This document shows, piece after piece, positions 1 through 9,788 of a DNA stretch of 64,000 nt; position 1 is the stretch's first letter, and each line of letters opens with the position of its first letter. This DNA is from Isoetes taiwanensis. Lineage: Eukaryota > Streptophyta > Lycopodiopsida > Isoetales > Isoetaceae. The stretch lies in contig JAJEKV010000039.1 in the NCBI GenBank assembly GCA_021234155.1, positions 9,685,077 through 9,749,076 of the forward strand, written 5' to 3'. The position numbers were made by a program, and so were the translations under genes. The notes below the pieces were generated by a model. That model had not been told where the DNA came from. It did no database searches and was given only the letters and a program-made list of their open reading frames with translations.

Positions 1-310
1 TAGGCTCGGAACACGACCATAACTATTGAGCAACAAAAGACATGCCTTCGCATTTCTAAGCAGCTTTACTTTGCTTGCAACTTCCATGTATTTCATGCTA
101 TTAAATTCTTAGCAACCTTCATCAATTTAAAATATTGAGTTCTTCCTTCTCATTCTCATTCTTCATACCCTGAACAAAATTGACATGCAAAACAATTCAC
201 AGTTTCTAAGTTCTTTTGCACCCCCCTCCCCCTCCCCCCGCGGGGGCCCCTCCCTCCCCCCTTCTTATTTCTCTATTTGGATTCTTCATACATTGTTTCG
301 TATGTTATCA

Positions 311-440
311 AATATCAATTATTCTATTATCTTGAAGTAGCAATTTGAATTGATTGTCAAAACATGACTTTGAACTATGATTGAAGCCACTTCACCCTCT
401 GGCCATGGAGGGCAACCCTCCGTGCGTAGCACCTTGTTTT
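311..440 (+). repeat. Left arm of a diverged inverted repeat pair
   Basis: This ~130-bp segment matches, with scattered substitutions and small indels, the reverse complement of 3255-3384. The best conserved core contains CCACTTCACCCTC and GGCCATGGAGGGCAACCCTC. The arms enclose about 2.8 kb of other repeats. No target duplication is visible at the outer edges, so they may be element ends or two independent insertions in opposite orientation. Confidence 0.7.
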
Positions 441-509
441 TTTTTGAGAGGGGAGGTGGGGTCTTGGATGCAAATAGCGCCATAGCGCCATTTACATCCT
501 CAAGGTGCC

Positions 510-885
510 ATTTGGGGTATACCTGCCCCCCATGGCACCCCCCTAGCACCCCCCCACCTGCCCCCTCTGGCACCCCCCAAATGGCGCCATTTGAGGGGTA
601 TACCTGCCCCATCTAGCACCCCCCAAATGGCGCCATGGAGCCATTTGCGGGCTCCAAATGGCACCCCAAAGGGTTCCATGGCGCCATTTAGGGGTATACC
701 TGCCCCCTCTGGCACCCCCCAAATGGCGCCATTTGGGTGGTATACCTGCCCTCTGGCACCCCCCAAATGGCACCATTTGGGTGGTATACCTGCCCCCTGG
801 CACCCCGCAAATGGCACCATGAAGCCATTTGAGGGCTCCAAATGGTGCCCCAAATGGCTCCTTTGGGGGAGGGGGTATACATCTG
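510..885. repeat. Degenerate tandem array with GGTATACC and ATGGCGCCAT palindromes
   Basis: Six spaced copies of the palindrome GGTATACC (516, 597, 693, 739, 783 and a degraded one near 874) alternate with runs of CACCCCCC and the palindrome-rich word AAATGGCGCCATTTG. Unit length varies from about 44 to 96 bp. Open frames cross it on both strands only because the repeat lacks stops; no conserved protein is evident. It is likely non-coding element sequence. Confidence 0.75.
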
Positions 886-1299
886 ATGAATGGCTCTAAT
901 AAAAAGACGATGCATATAGAAAGACTTACTTGGGTATGGTGGTCACCATTTTGGTAAAAAAACCATCGGCGACTGGAGTATATGGATCTTGTAAGAATAT
1001 TGCAGCGCCTCAAAGAGAAGCGCCCAAAAAACCCTGTGCAAACAGCTAATGTACCTGAAAATAAATGACTGCAAGAAGCCGCCTAGAAGTGTCGATCGAT
1101 AAGGAACCGTCCAAGACCCTACATCTGCCTATAGAAGGATCTATACAAGCGCCTAAAGAAATGATATGTGGAGCAGCAATAACAAATTTGGGATTTCAAA
1201 TTTTGAATTTCAGATTTGGGCGGGCGGAGGGGTTTCAAATTTGGGCGGGCATTTTTAAATTTACGCCCACCTTCCACGAGCTTCGCCATACCCACCAGC

Positions 1300-1510
1300 C
1301 AGCGCCGCCTACATCCCGCCTGCTTCCCGCCGCCTGCGACTGCCAGCGGTGCCTGCTGCTGGCCTATTGGACCTAGCGCCAGCGCCTGCTGCTAGATGGC
1401 CTAGTGCCGTCTACACCTCGCCTGCTTCCCGCCGCCTGCGACTGCCAGCGCCAGCTTCGACTGCTAGCGACGCCTGCTGCTAGATGGTTTATTGGACCTA
1501 GCACCAGCGC
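1300..1510. repeat. GC-rich imperfect tandem duplication
   Basis: A ~100-bp segment containing CCTGCTTCCCGCCGCCTGCG and GACTGCCAGCG occurs at about 1310-1400 and again at about 1410-1505, with further internal repeats of CCTGCTGCTAGATGG and TATTGGACCTAGC. It is much richer in G+C than its flanks. No protein family is recognised. Confidence 0.6.
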
Positions 1511-1664
1511 CCGCGCTTAGCGCCTTTGTTTTCATCACTCTAGACACTAAAGATGCCAGGAATCATGAAGGCAAGTCTCCAAGGCAAAGGTAGGTCTTTT
1601 TTTACTTGATTTTTGAGTTTTCCTAGTCAAATAGCACCAGTTTCTTGAATATATGTTTGTCTGA

Positions 1665-2200
1665 TGCATATTGAAGATGCAAATGGCATGCATCCTTAGC
1701 ATGGTCTGCTTTACCAAATGCATGCTGAGGATGCCATGGCGCCATTTGCATTCACAAGTCGGCGCCATGGCGCCATTTACTCTGCAACGCCCAATTTTTT
1801 TTTTTTTTTTAATTATTATTATTTTTTTTTGGCGCTTTGCTTTTGCAAAGTCAATGCCATTTCTAAGCATGCTGATGATGCAATGGCGCCATGGTGCCAT
1901 TTGCATCCTCAGCATGCATTTGATATAGCAGACCAAATGCATGCTAGTGAATGCAATTGGCACCATTTGCATCCATTTGCAATTGGCACTATTCTATTCT
2001 ATTCTATTCATCCTCAGCATGCATTTGGTAAAGCAGACCATGCTAAGGATGCACGACATTTGCATCCTCAATATGCATCAAACATAATTTCTGTTTTTTG
2101 TTTTTTGGGAAACTTTTTTGGTGCTGTAGGTGCAAATGGCACCATAAATCTTCAAGGTGCCATTTTTTATTTTAGTTTCAAAGCATGTTGAGGATGCATG
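1665..2200. repeat. GCATGC / ATGGCGCCAT interspersed repeat region
   Basis: Short motifs recur at irregular spacing in both orientations: ATGCATTTG, CATGCTGAGGATGC, AGCAGACCA and CATGGCGCCATTTGCA. ATGGCGCCAT is shared with the array at 510-885, so both may be parts of one repeat family. A poly-T run interrupts it near 1797-1835. Confidence 0.55.
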
Positions 2201-2214
2201 TTCAGGTATGCTAG

Positions 2215-2409
2215 GAGATTTGGCGTGGAGAAAACTTCGTCCAGCTTGGTACCACTGAAGATTTCAGTTACGTTGAGATTCAAAATGCAGCTTATAACTT
2301 TGACGAAGAGGCATTTAGTGGGGCAGGATTTGACCTTCTTATGAATGTTGCCAAAGAAAAGCATGATCTTACTAATGGCGGTGATTCAATTCAGCAACAA
2401 ATTTCATAA
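2215..2409 (+). pseudogene. Isolated coding-like terminal exon, unrecognised
   Basis: Reading from just after a possible acceptor (AG at 2213-2214) there is an open frame of 64 codons ending at TAA (2407-2409). Its composition is protein-like, acidic and mixed, with segments such as LGTTEDFSYVEIQNAAYNF and GAGFDLLMNVAKEKHDL. This is unlike the surrounding low-complexity DNA. There is no in-frame ATG at its start, so it reads as a last exon or a captured gene fragment. I do not recognise the family and see no upstream exons. Confidence 0.35.
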
Positions 2410-3254
2410 TATTTTTTTTAACAAGCCAACATTCATGTGCTAATTCATAAACAAATTTTCTTCATGTGTTTAAATTTGTCAATTTGAGAAATTAATGATG
2501 CCCCTCTTTGTGTAAAATAGGTAAATCCTACTAACTTAAGTTGTTTTTTTTTTTTTTTTCCTCTGATATTAATGGCGCCAAATTTGGCCAAAATATGTAT
2601 GAAAAAATGCTAAATGGCGCCCATTATCGTCTAAAACCCTTAAAAAATGTCTTAAAAACAATTTCGTCCCTAGTTGGATTCACGAAGTTTCCCATTTTAA
2701 TGAAATTGTGATTATATGGAGTCTCGAATTCATATGGAGTCCGCCATAACCACAACTCGAGTCCTCTTGATGTAGGAGTGTTTGATGAAGAACCTATATT
2801 CCAGATTCTATAAATTCTTTGACGAGTTAGTGGCTAAGCAGGCAGGGCCGGATATTTGTCATTTAGTGGCTAAAGCTTGCAAGGTTGGATATTTGCCATA
2901 TTGAGTTTTGGAGCAAATTAAAAAATGTTTGATGTTGTTTCATAGTCAAGCTGGTGATGCCATTTGTATGCTTCCCCATATCTAGTTTCAGATGCTCCGC
3001 ACAAGACCATGATTGCTTCAAAACAATTGAAGCTCAAGGTTGCTATTATATCAAGTGTCACTATGAGGCCATTTAGAATTTTAAAGTACTAACATTACTG
3101 CACAGGCATCAAACAAATTTTCATGCATCTAATATTATGTTAACTATAGCTATTTAGAATAGTAAGCATGCTAGTGTATGCCAGGCTGAAATTCAAGGAT
3201 AGCACTACACACTTATAATTCCCACACATATGTTAGATATGAACAAAATAAACA

Positions 3255-3384
3255 AGGTGCTGCGCAGAGGGTTGCCCTCCATGGCCGGAGGGTGAAGTGG
3301 CTTAAATCATACTTCAAAGTCGTGTTTTTACAATCAATCAAAATTGGTACTTCAAAACAATAGAGTACTTGATACCATGACTTT
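3255..3384 (-). repeat. Right arm of the diverged inverted repeat pair
   Basis: Reverse-complement partner of 311-440. On the minus strand it lies inside a longer open frame (3620-3213), and the left arm also reads similarly in translation apart from stops. Both copies may therefore derive from one old coding element. Confidence 0.65.
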
Positions 3385-3759
3385 ATGAGGATTGGCCTGA
3401 AGAGATCTTTGGTGCTCGGCATGGAACAAGGATGGCAGGAGGATAAGGACAAGCATAATAGAGGAGAGAATGGAAATACATTTTTTATCAGCATAGAAAT
3501 GAGAGAACTCCTTGAAGACCTCTTATCGATTTTTTTGTGACAGAGAGCTTCAAACATATGAGGAGCAAGTTTTGTAGAGGAATAAGACATTGATGCATAG
3601 CCTATCTCCAAACCACGCAAGAAAAAGTAAAGCCCAATGATCGCGGACTAACCCTTCTTTGGGAAACACTCCATTTTCATGATGCTTCCACCTTTGGAAC
3701 ACGCAAAAATCTCTGGGTCGAAACCATCTAAAAAAAACGGACTATTGGCAGAACTTATC

Positions 3760-3984
3760 TTAGGGCATCCACCATGTTTTTACAATTGATATAATGCTTG
3801 CAAGTGTGTTGCCAAGTGTTGTATCAAAGTTAAATTCATCTGTATCTTTTATCCAGTAACCATGGACAAGTTTTCCAATTTCAAGAGTCTTTGGCCTCAT
3901 GTCCGCATGTACTATTGCAACAAATATTTTCATAGCCTCTTGCAATTTACGTAACCAATATAACATGATAGCAATGCATTTCAC
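3760..3984 (-). pseudogene. PPR protein fragment (organelle RNA-binding family)
   Basis: The 74-residue minus-strand frame contains the PPR-typical order 'GKLVHGYWIKD' followed by 'LGNTLASII'. This resembles the GK-xHG-x(2)-I ... xGNxLxxMY pattern of plant PLS-class pentatricopeptide repeat proteins, which bind organelle transcripts. Only about two repeats are present. There is no organelle-targeting N terminus and no C-terminal E/DYW domain, and the usual MYxKCG block is degraded. It is a relic rather than a gene. The family assignment rests on motif spacing only. Confidence 0.5.
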
Positions 3985-6900
3985 AAAGTGACGCTCTAGA
4001 ACTGAATTTCCCTAAAAATGTTGTCCGCCTCATCAAACCCTGCCAAGAGAGTCAATCTGATCATCCTAGATAGAAGAGATCTAGAACATAGGTGACCGCC
4101 AGAACATCCGTGAAACATCCATGATCCAGAATGTAGGTGACCATTAGTTTACAGGGAACAATATGTTTGGTTAGGGTATGCTACAAACCTACATAAGCGA
4201 GGGTTTCCCCCCTTAGAGGCAACCCAAAAAGTGCAGTAAACGTATTACTGTCCAAAGTAAAGAATAGGGAAATAATATTTTGATGCGGATTACTTGGTCT
4301 TGATGGATGTTAAAAATCATCACAGTAAATTAGGCTTGCATATGTATACATTACTTATTCATTTTGACCTTTATGCAAACCTAATAATCAAGCAGAGGTT
4401 TTGTCTATATTTTTTTGAAAGATTTGGCTCTTTGCTCTACCAAACAGGTAAATACTACTCTCTGAGTTGAGTTGATCCACAAATTCCATATACCTTCCAA
4501 TGTCCTCCTTTCAAATCATTAACATGCCAGTATTGTTAAATACATCAAAATCTCTGTTACATGACTATGGAGTTCTGCAACCTCGTATAATAAGGAAATT
4601 AATTTACCTTTTCACCAACGTTTTGTTTCACCTGATTAAGCTTCTCCTTTGCTGCATGTACAGTGTGCCAGTTTAAAACAGGAGATAAAAATGCTGCAGC
4701 AAGACTATTATAGCCTTACTGTACAAGACACTAAGGCAAGGGCTGTAACGTCTTTTCATTTAGAAGATCACCAATTGTGAGTAGCATCCATATGAATTCA
4801 TGAAAGGGAGTTAGCCAAACGTTAAGCTTTGGATGCTTTCTATAAAAGTGACGGCCCCTTTGCTTTTCCTGAAAAAAATAGGATATGTTTCTGCCTTAAT
4901 AGCAGCATTTACATACATAGAAGTATAAACACACGAGAGAGTGATGCAGCGAATCTGCTCAATAGTTTATGCAATTGGTCACATGCAAATGCGGGATGCC
5001 AATGATAACCAACGGCAGTAGGAACACGTCTTATTTTTGCACATTATTGCCTTAATCGTACTGTAGCAAACAAATACAGCTTAGTTCCAAAGTTGTTAGC
5101 CACATTATTATCAAGTTAGCAACCAAGTCCTCGTGAAAGTGAAACTCAAATTGAATTAACATCTACAGTTGTACTGGCAAAGCACAAAAGCGAGCAAAAT
5201 AGGCCATCTTTAACCAGCAGGGATGAACAGATTATATCACATTACTGACCACGTTGAACCCCAAGTTGGGCATAATTTGGAGAATAGGCAAATGGTTGTA
5301 AGTAGGGACTATAAAACTCCAGAACCCAGATGCGGTATCAGAATTCTTATTGCACCAGCTTGGAGATTCGTTTGAAAAGCCAGGAATGCTGCAGATTGAT
5401 GGATGACGGTGGAGCAAGAATTGGAAGAAGAGCATTTTCTTGGAACTAATTGAATGTCGTATACTGCAACATTGTTAGGAGAAAGCAATGGGGGCGAGAT
5501 GCAACAACTAGAGAGCGTTCAGACTTCTGGAGCTCTAAATAGAAAGGACTTAGGTCTACTTACTCTGATACTCAGCTTGTCGGAATTGTTCGAGCACCAT
5601 TTGTTCGAGAACGCAGGTGATCGCCAGGCTTGGTCAGTTTTAGGCTTGGATTTAGTTTCTCGTTAGAAAAGCATATAGAGACAAACTATTAGCTAAAGGG
5701 ATGTAAAAAATAGACATTTCTATATATTAAAACAACTTATAGATATTAGGGTAGTCATTAAATTGAAAGGCTAGATTTAAACAACGATTACATAGATTAA
5801 AGCCATGGAAGGCTTGTAGTAGGCAAATGAAATATGGATTTTTTTTTTCTCACTTGAGATATGTTTTAGTGTTGTTTTAGTGTTGTTACAAACGAGGATC
5901 TCTTTGTACGGTCTAGATCAAGAAATAAAGGGCATTTATGCTTATCCAACAGCTCTCGATGCCCGGAGTCACCCCGTGTGAATATGCACCCAAACCAAAG
6001 GGGGTTTGAGGGGGGTTTTAATTTAAAATTGTTAAATATAATGGTTTGTGTTAATTAATGTTGATGGTAGTCATATGTTGGTTGTTATATGAAATTTTTT
6101 TTGGGCACTTCGGGCCCTAACAAAAGGGAGAAAAAAAGAAGACAAAATGTAAAAGTCGTCATAGGATCATACGAACGAATAAAAAACTCAGGATGAATCC
6201 ACAACTTCTGCTGAAGAGCCATATTTGGTAGACATATGAATTAAAGCGTACAAAAAAATCATCTTCAACCCACAATATACAAGTTTAGAGTGTGTCTCCC
6301 ACCTTTGATTTTTCAATTGGCACACACACATATTAGCATAATAGCAGGGAACAAAGACTGGAACATTTTAAACAGAATAAGATGTTCACCTAAGATATTC
6401 AAACACCTGGAAAGTCTCTAGAGGCTCCCATGCTGTAACAAATTTGTGCCATGGCAAGCATTCATAACCATATAGTATATGTAGAACATCCGTGATGCTG
6501 CTGTAAACAACGAAATAAGGGATGGAGTGAAGAGAATACAAACCGGGTTCGTATATGTGTTGCTTTTATTCCCAGCTCGGCCATAGTGGACGAATTTTCA
6601 AACCCTTGCTCTGCTATAGGATCATATAAGAAAGAAACTGGATTCTACTTCGTCAACAGACATCAGACATGGATCTGCACAAAATGGCCCTATTTGCAAA
6701 AAAGATCGGCCCTCCGATCAACCTATCTTGGAGAACCAGACTGCAGAAATTGGCTAGTTCTTTGCTGTTTTTTATGCTGGCTGCATTGCTAGATAACACA
6801 ATGCAAATCAGTTTCGTGCAAAAATGGAACCCAATTGACCAAATCATGGATCTCATACAAAGTTCCAACTCATAAGTCTGCTGGATCGAGGCTCTTTTGG

Positions 6901-8100
6901 TATGGACTGTAACAAAATGAGGCCAATCCCATCAAACTCATGCTTGATCTTGCTGTATGAACCAAAACCAGCATTCGAATTGTCTCCTCAGCCAGAAAGG
7001 ATATCAGACTACTTTACACTTGGATCGGATCTATATAATTGATCACAAAAATTGCACTCTGCGTTTCGTCACACAGGAGATCTGTGCAATGAATGAATGA
7101 TGCAGCGTTTTACTTGAACTCCAGCAGAAGTGCTGATAAGAAATAGGACGAATGCCACAAATTCACAACTGCATTCAAGCAACTGAGGTTGGTACAATGC
7201 TTCAAGGAAAGCAAGGTGAAGAATATGGAGGCCAAAGCCTTGCACCTGCACTTGACATGTTAAATTCACATGCTGCTCACGCGCTCTATGCTTAGGCAAA
7301 TGTACTTGCTACTGTGTTAACTGAAATAGAGTACTGCTAAGAAATCAGGCACTGCTTCTCGAAACCAGGCATTGTTTCTTAACTTCTCAAAACTCTGAAC
7401 TGAACTGAACTGAACAAGGAGCTATTATAACCCTGCAGGATCATCAGGATTAATGTTTGACTTCCTATCAATTATACCAAACACTTCCTATCAATTTCTT
7501 AGGGTTGATTAAGCACTTACTCGTGTAAGCTCCCGCCCCATGCTTGTCCGCATTACATCGTCACGACCTAAGAGCACCCTTGCTACATCTCGCCAATGCT
7601 CCAGAAACTGCAGAAATTTTCCCTTCATTTCTTCTGGAACAAGAGCTCTCGCTCATTTAGCAACGTACCAAACAGCCTTCGATCGACCATTCACCATATA
7701 TAAATTATTATAGCCGGCAGAGCATGTTCACTCTTGTTTCCCTTAGCAATCCGCCATAGCCACTAGTTTCGAAATGGGGCCTTCTCTTGTCGCCCTGCAT
7801 AGCATCAGAAACGGAGGCCAATAGAAACCCTAAATAGAAGGGTTTTATGGTTGAATGGTACATATAAAAAAAGCTGTGGTCCAGCCTGTGTGACAGATAG
7901 ATAAATTTAATCATGGCCATACAATTCTACCTCTTATAAAAAATCAACGGCCAAAAAATGGAGCACTCTAGAAATACTATTTAGTACACCTAGTTGAATA
8001 CGGCAACAAAATCATAGAAAAACCTTAGTAAATATCGTACAAAAACACAAAAGAAACCCCCTGTTATTATGCTAGATATTTAATATACCACTACTTTGTT
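3985..8100. other. Intergenic, no recognised gene
   Basis: AT-rich sequence with short frames on both strands (up to 76 codons), none with a recognisable motif or a paired exon. I see no RNA gene or clear element end. A purine-rich microsatellite begins at its right edge and belongs to the next element. Confidence 0.5.
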
Positions 8101-8130
8101 ATTTAGGAAGGAAGGAAGGAAAGAAGAAAT

Positions 8131-8372
8131 TTTTAACGTCCGCGGAACCCAATCGGGTTATGGGACCCAATACAAAAAGAGAGGGCAAAAGCCCAGACTG
8201 AAACTCGGGGACCAAGCCCCGTGACCAAACCAAAAAGGCCGAAGCCAAAATCAAACGTGGGGACTAGCCCCAGTACAGAGAACTCGGGGGACTATGCCCC
8301 GTAGCAAATCACAATAGTAAAATAAAACAAAACAAAAGGGCCTAAGCCCTAGCAGATCTCGAAGTCAAATCA
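8131..8372 (-). repeat. LINE-type 3' UTR made of short hairpins, ending in a conserved 14-nt hairpin
   Basis: On the minus strand this UTR strings together small inverted repeats: GGGGCATAGTCCCC, GGGGCTAGTCCCC, GGGGCTTGGTCCCC, GGGCTTTTGCCC and GGCTTCGGCC. The last, AACCC-GATT-GGGTT (8159-8146), is followed by CCGCGGACGTTAAAAATTTC and the tetranucleotide tail. The same arrangement occurs at two other LINE-type 3' ends in this window (24386 and 48256), which suggests the structure that the element's reverse transcriptase recognises. Confidence 0.65.
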
Positions 8373-8373
8373 G

Positions 8374-8763
8374 CTAGACAGACACTGCCCATGGATCAAG
8401 TGGCCAGTGATCCCGAATGATAGCCTGGCCGCCTCTATACACAGCCCACTTCCGGTGCAGACGAGCCTCGCGGACTCGACATAATTCATCCTTTCGTCGA
8501 CAGAGCTGTGCTGGGGTAAGATCTTCCTGGACGGAGAAGGAGGTCCCTTGCAAGTGATTACCATGGCGGAGGATGTGCAGCCTAGATAAAGCATCCCTGA
8601 AACTGACTAGCAAATGACGGGGACGGTCAGGTCGTGCTGCTCCAACTCGACCGTACCAGGGAGTTAGCATCAAGATACAGAATCGGATCTGGTTCCGCCC
8701 TACTCCGAAGTTACCAGCCCAAGCCTCGGGCCAGCACGGATTTCCATCCACAGCATCGACCAT
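8374..8763 (-). pseudogene. L1-like ORF1 protein, C-terminal half
   Basis: The frame carries the C-terminal part of an L1-type ORF1 RNA-binding protein. A segment 'RVGAARPDRPRHLLVSF' is followed by 'LQGTSFSVQEDLTPAQL' and a basic helix, the order (RVG ... RP-LV-F ... G--I--N-DLT) seen in ORF1 proteins and in the LINE ORF1 at 43.8-44.9 kb here. ORF1 protein coats LINE RNA and aids reverse transcription in cis. The first ~36 residues of the frame do not fit the family and may be junction sequence. The partner N-terminal half is inverted at 9105-9788. Confidence 0.7.
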
Positions 8764-9104
8764 AGGTACCAGGTTCTGGATTGCTTTGAATTATTTTGGA
8801 CTGTTTTGTGTCCCAGTATTGCTCTTAGCACCGCGCCCTCACTGCCCTTGCGTAGACCCCCTTGATTTGCCCCTTTTTGGCTTTCTCTCTCTAGGGTTTA
8901 TAATCTCTCTCTAGATCCAAAACCCCCAAACCCCCAAAAGGTGCTCTGCTCGCCTTTCTGAGTCCCCAAATTGGATTCTAAGCACCCTTTAGGCAGCCAG
9001 AGACCCCTTAAACTTTGGCACCCCCAAAACCTCATTTGTCTTCCCTTGGCTTGCCTCTGCTTTGCCCTGGTTCCTGGCTCCTTTACCGTTGCCTTGTTCT
9101 TAGC

Positions 9105-9788
9105 ATGGCACGTAAGATCAAACGTATGGCCCGGGAGACCCGTAAGGAGAAGAATCTCATTCGCCTGCCTGAGCCAGTTCTGTCCCGGCCCTATGACCCC
9201 ACGATTGTGCCCTATCTTCAGGCAGCCCCATCATTCGGGCATCAACGCCCTATACTGGCAGACCCAGACACACCCCCAGACACGCAACCCGCTCCAGAAC
9301 CATCTTTAGCTGCAGCCTTGACTAGGATGGATGCTCTGATCCATTGTTTGCCTCCAGATTTGTTGGTTGGGATCCGCACGATCCAATCCACAGTCACACT
9401 CACAGGCACATCGGCTCAGTTGCCCTTGGGAAGCTGGGTCCAGCTTCTAGAGATGCTGCTACAGTCGGCGGGAGCTGATTCAGTGCAGCACGGCAGGGCT
9501 ACACCCGTACCTCCCACAGGGGTAGCGCCTGAGCATGTGGATGCTACGTCCCAGGCCGATGATACCACACCTGTGCCCACACGGCCGTCATCCGAGGGTT
9601 GTTTTCCCACTGCACAGGTCCCGCTTTCGCAGCCTGACCAGGCCACAGCGCACCCATTAGCCCTGAACCTACGCATTGTGGGTTTAGAGGAAGCAAGCGA
9701 CACTCCTGGGGCAGTTGAGGTGACCCGTTTCTTTTCAGAGGTGATGCACGTACAGGCAGAGGGCGGGTTGATTGCTAGATTGTTGTAG
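9105..9788 (+). pseudogene. L1-like ORF1 protein, N-terminal half (inverted)
   Basis: Starting at ATG 9105 the protein opens with a basic segment (MARKIKRMARETRKEKN), passes a Pro/Thr/Ala-rich low-complexity middle, and ends in 'ALNLRIVGLEEAS' plus a short helix ending in 'GLIARLL'. The N-x-R-I-x-G-L/I-x-E motif is the entry to the conserved ORF1 RNA-binding domain. It aligns with 'LNVRLSGIQEE' in the LINE at 44.5 kb. The stop comes just where the missing C-terminal half (8763-8374, other strand) would continue. An in-frame extension upstream to 9015 looks like leader. Confidence 0.65.

Larger units (their letters stand above)
8105..9788. mobile_element. ORF1-only LINE derivative with inverted 5' half (twin-primed insertion)
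   Basis: The 3' part lies on the minus strand: a (GGAA)n tail at 8106-8130, a 3' UTR, and the C-terminal half of an L1-type ORF1 (8763-8374). Directly beyond it, on the plus strand, lie a 5' leader (about 8770-9104) and the N-terminal half of ORF1 (9105-9788). The two halves meet at the same protein position and are not duplicated. This is the layout expected when a LINE cDNA is primed twice. No endonuclease or reverse transcriptase lies between ORF1 and the 3' UTR, so the source RNA itself carried only ORF1. I found no clear target duplication. Confidence 0.7.

Noticed and set aside
500-1013. Several Gly/Pro-rich minus-strand frames
   Set aside because: Translations of the GGTATACC tandem array without conserved motif or splice sites.
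8971-9309. 112-codon plus-strand frame overlapping the ORF1 start
   Set aside because: Shadow of the ORF1 frame and its leader; the ORF1 frame carries the family motifs.
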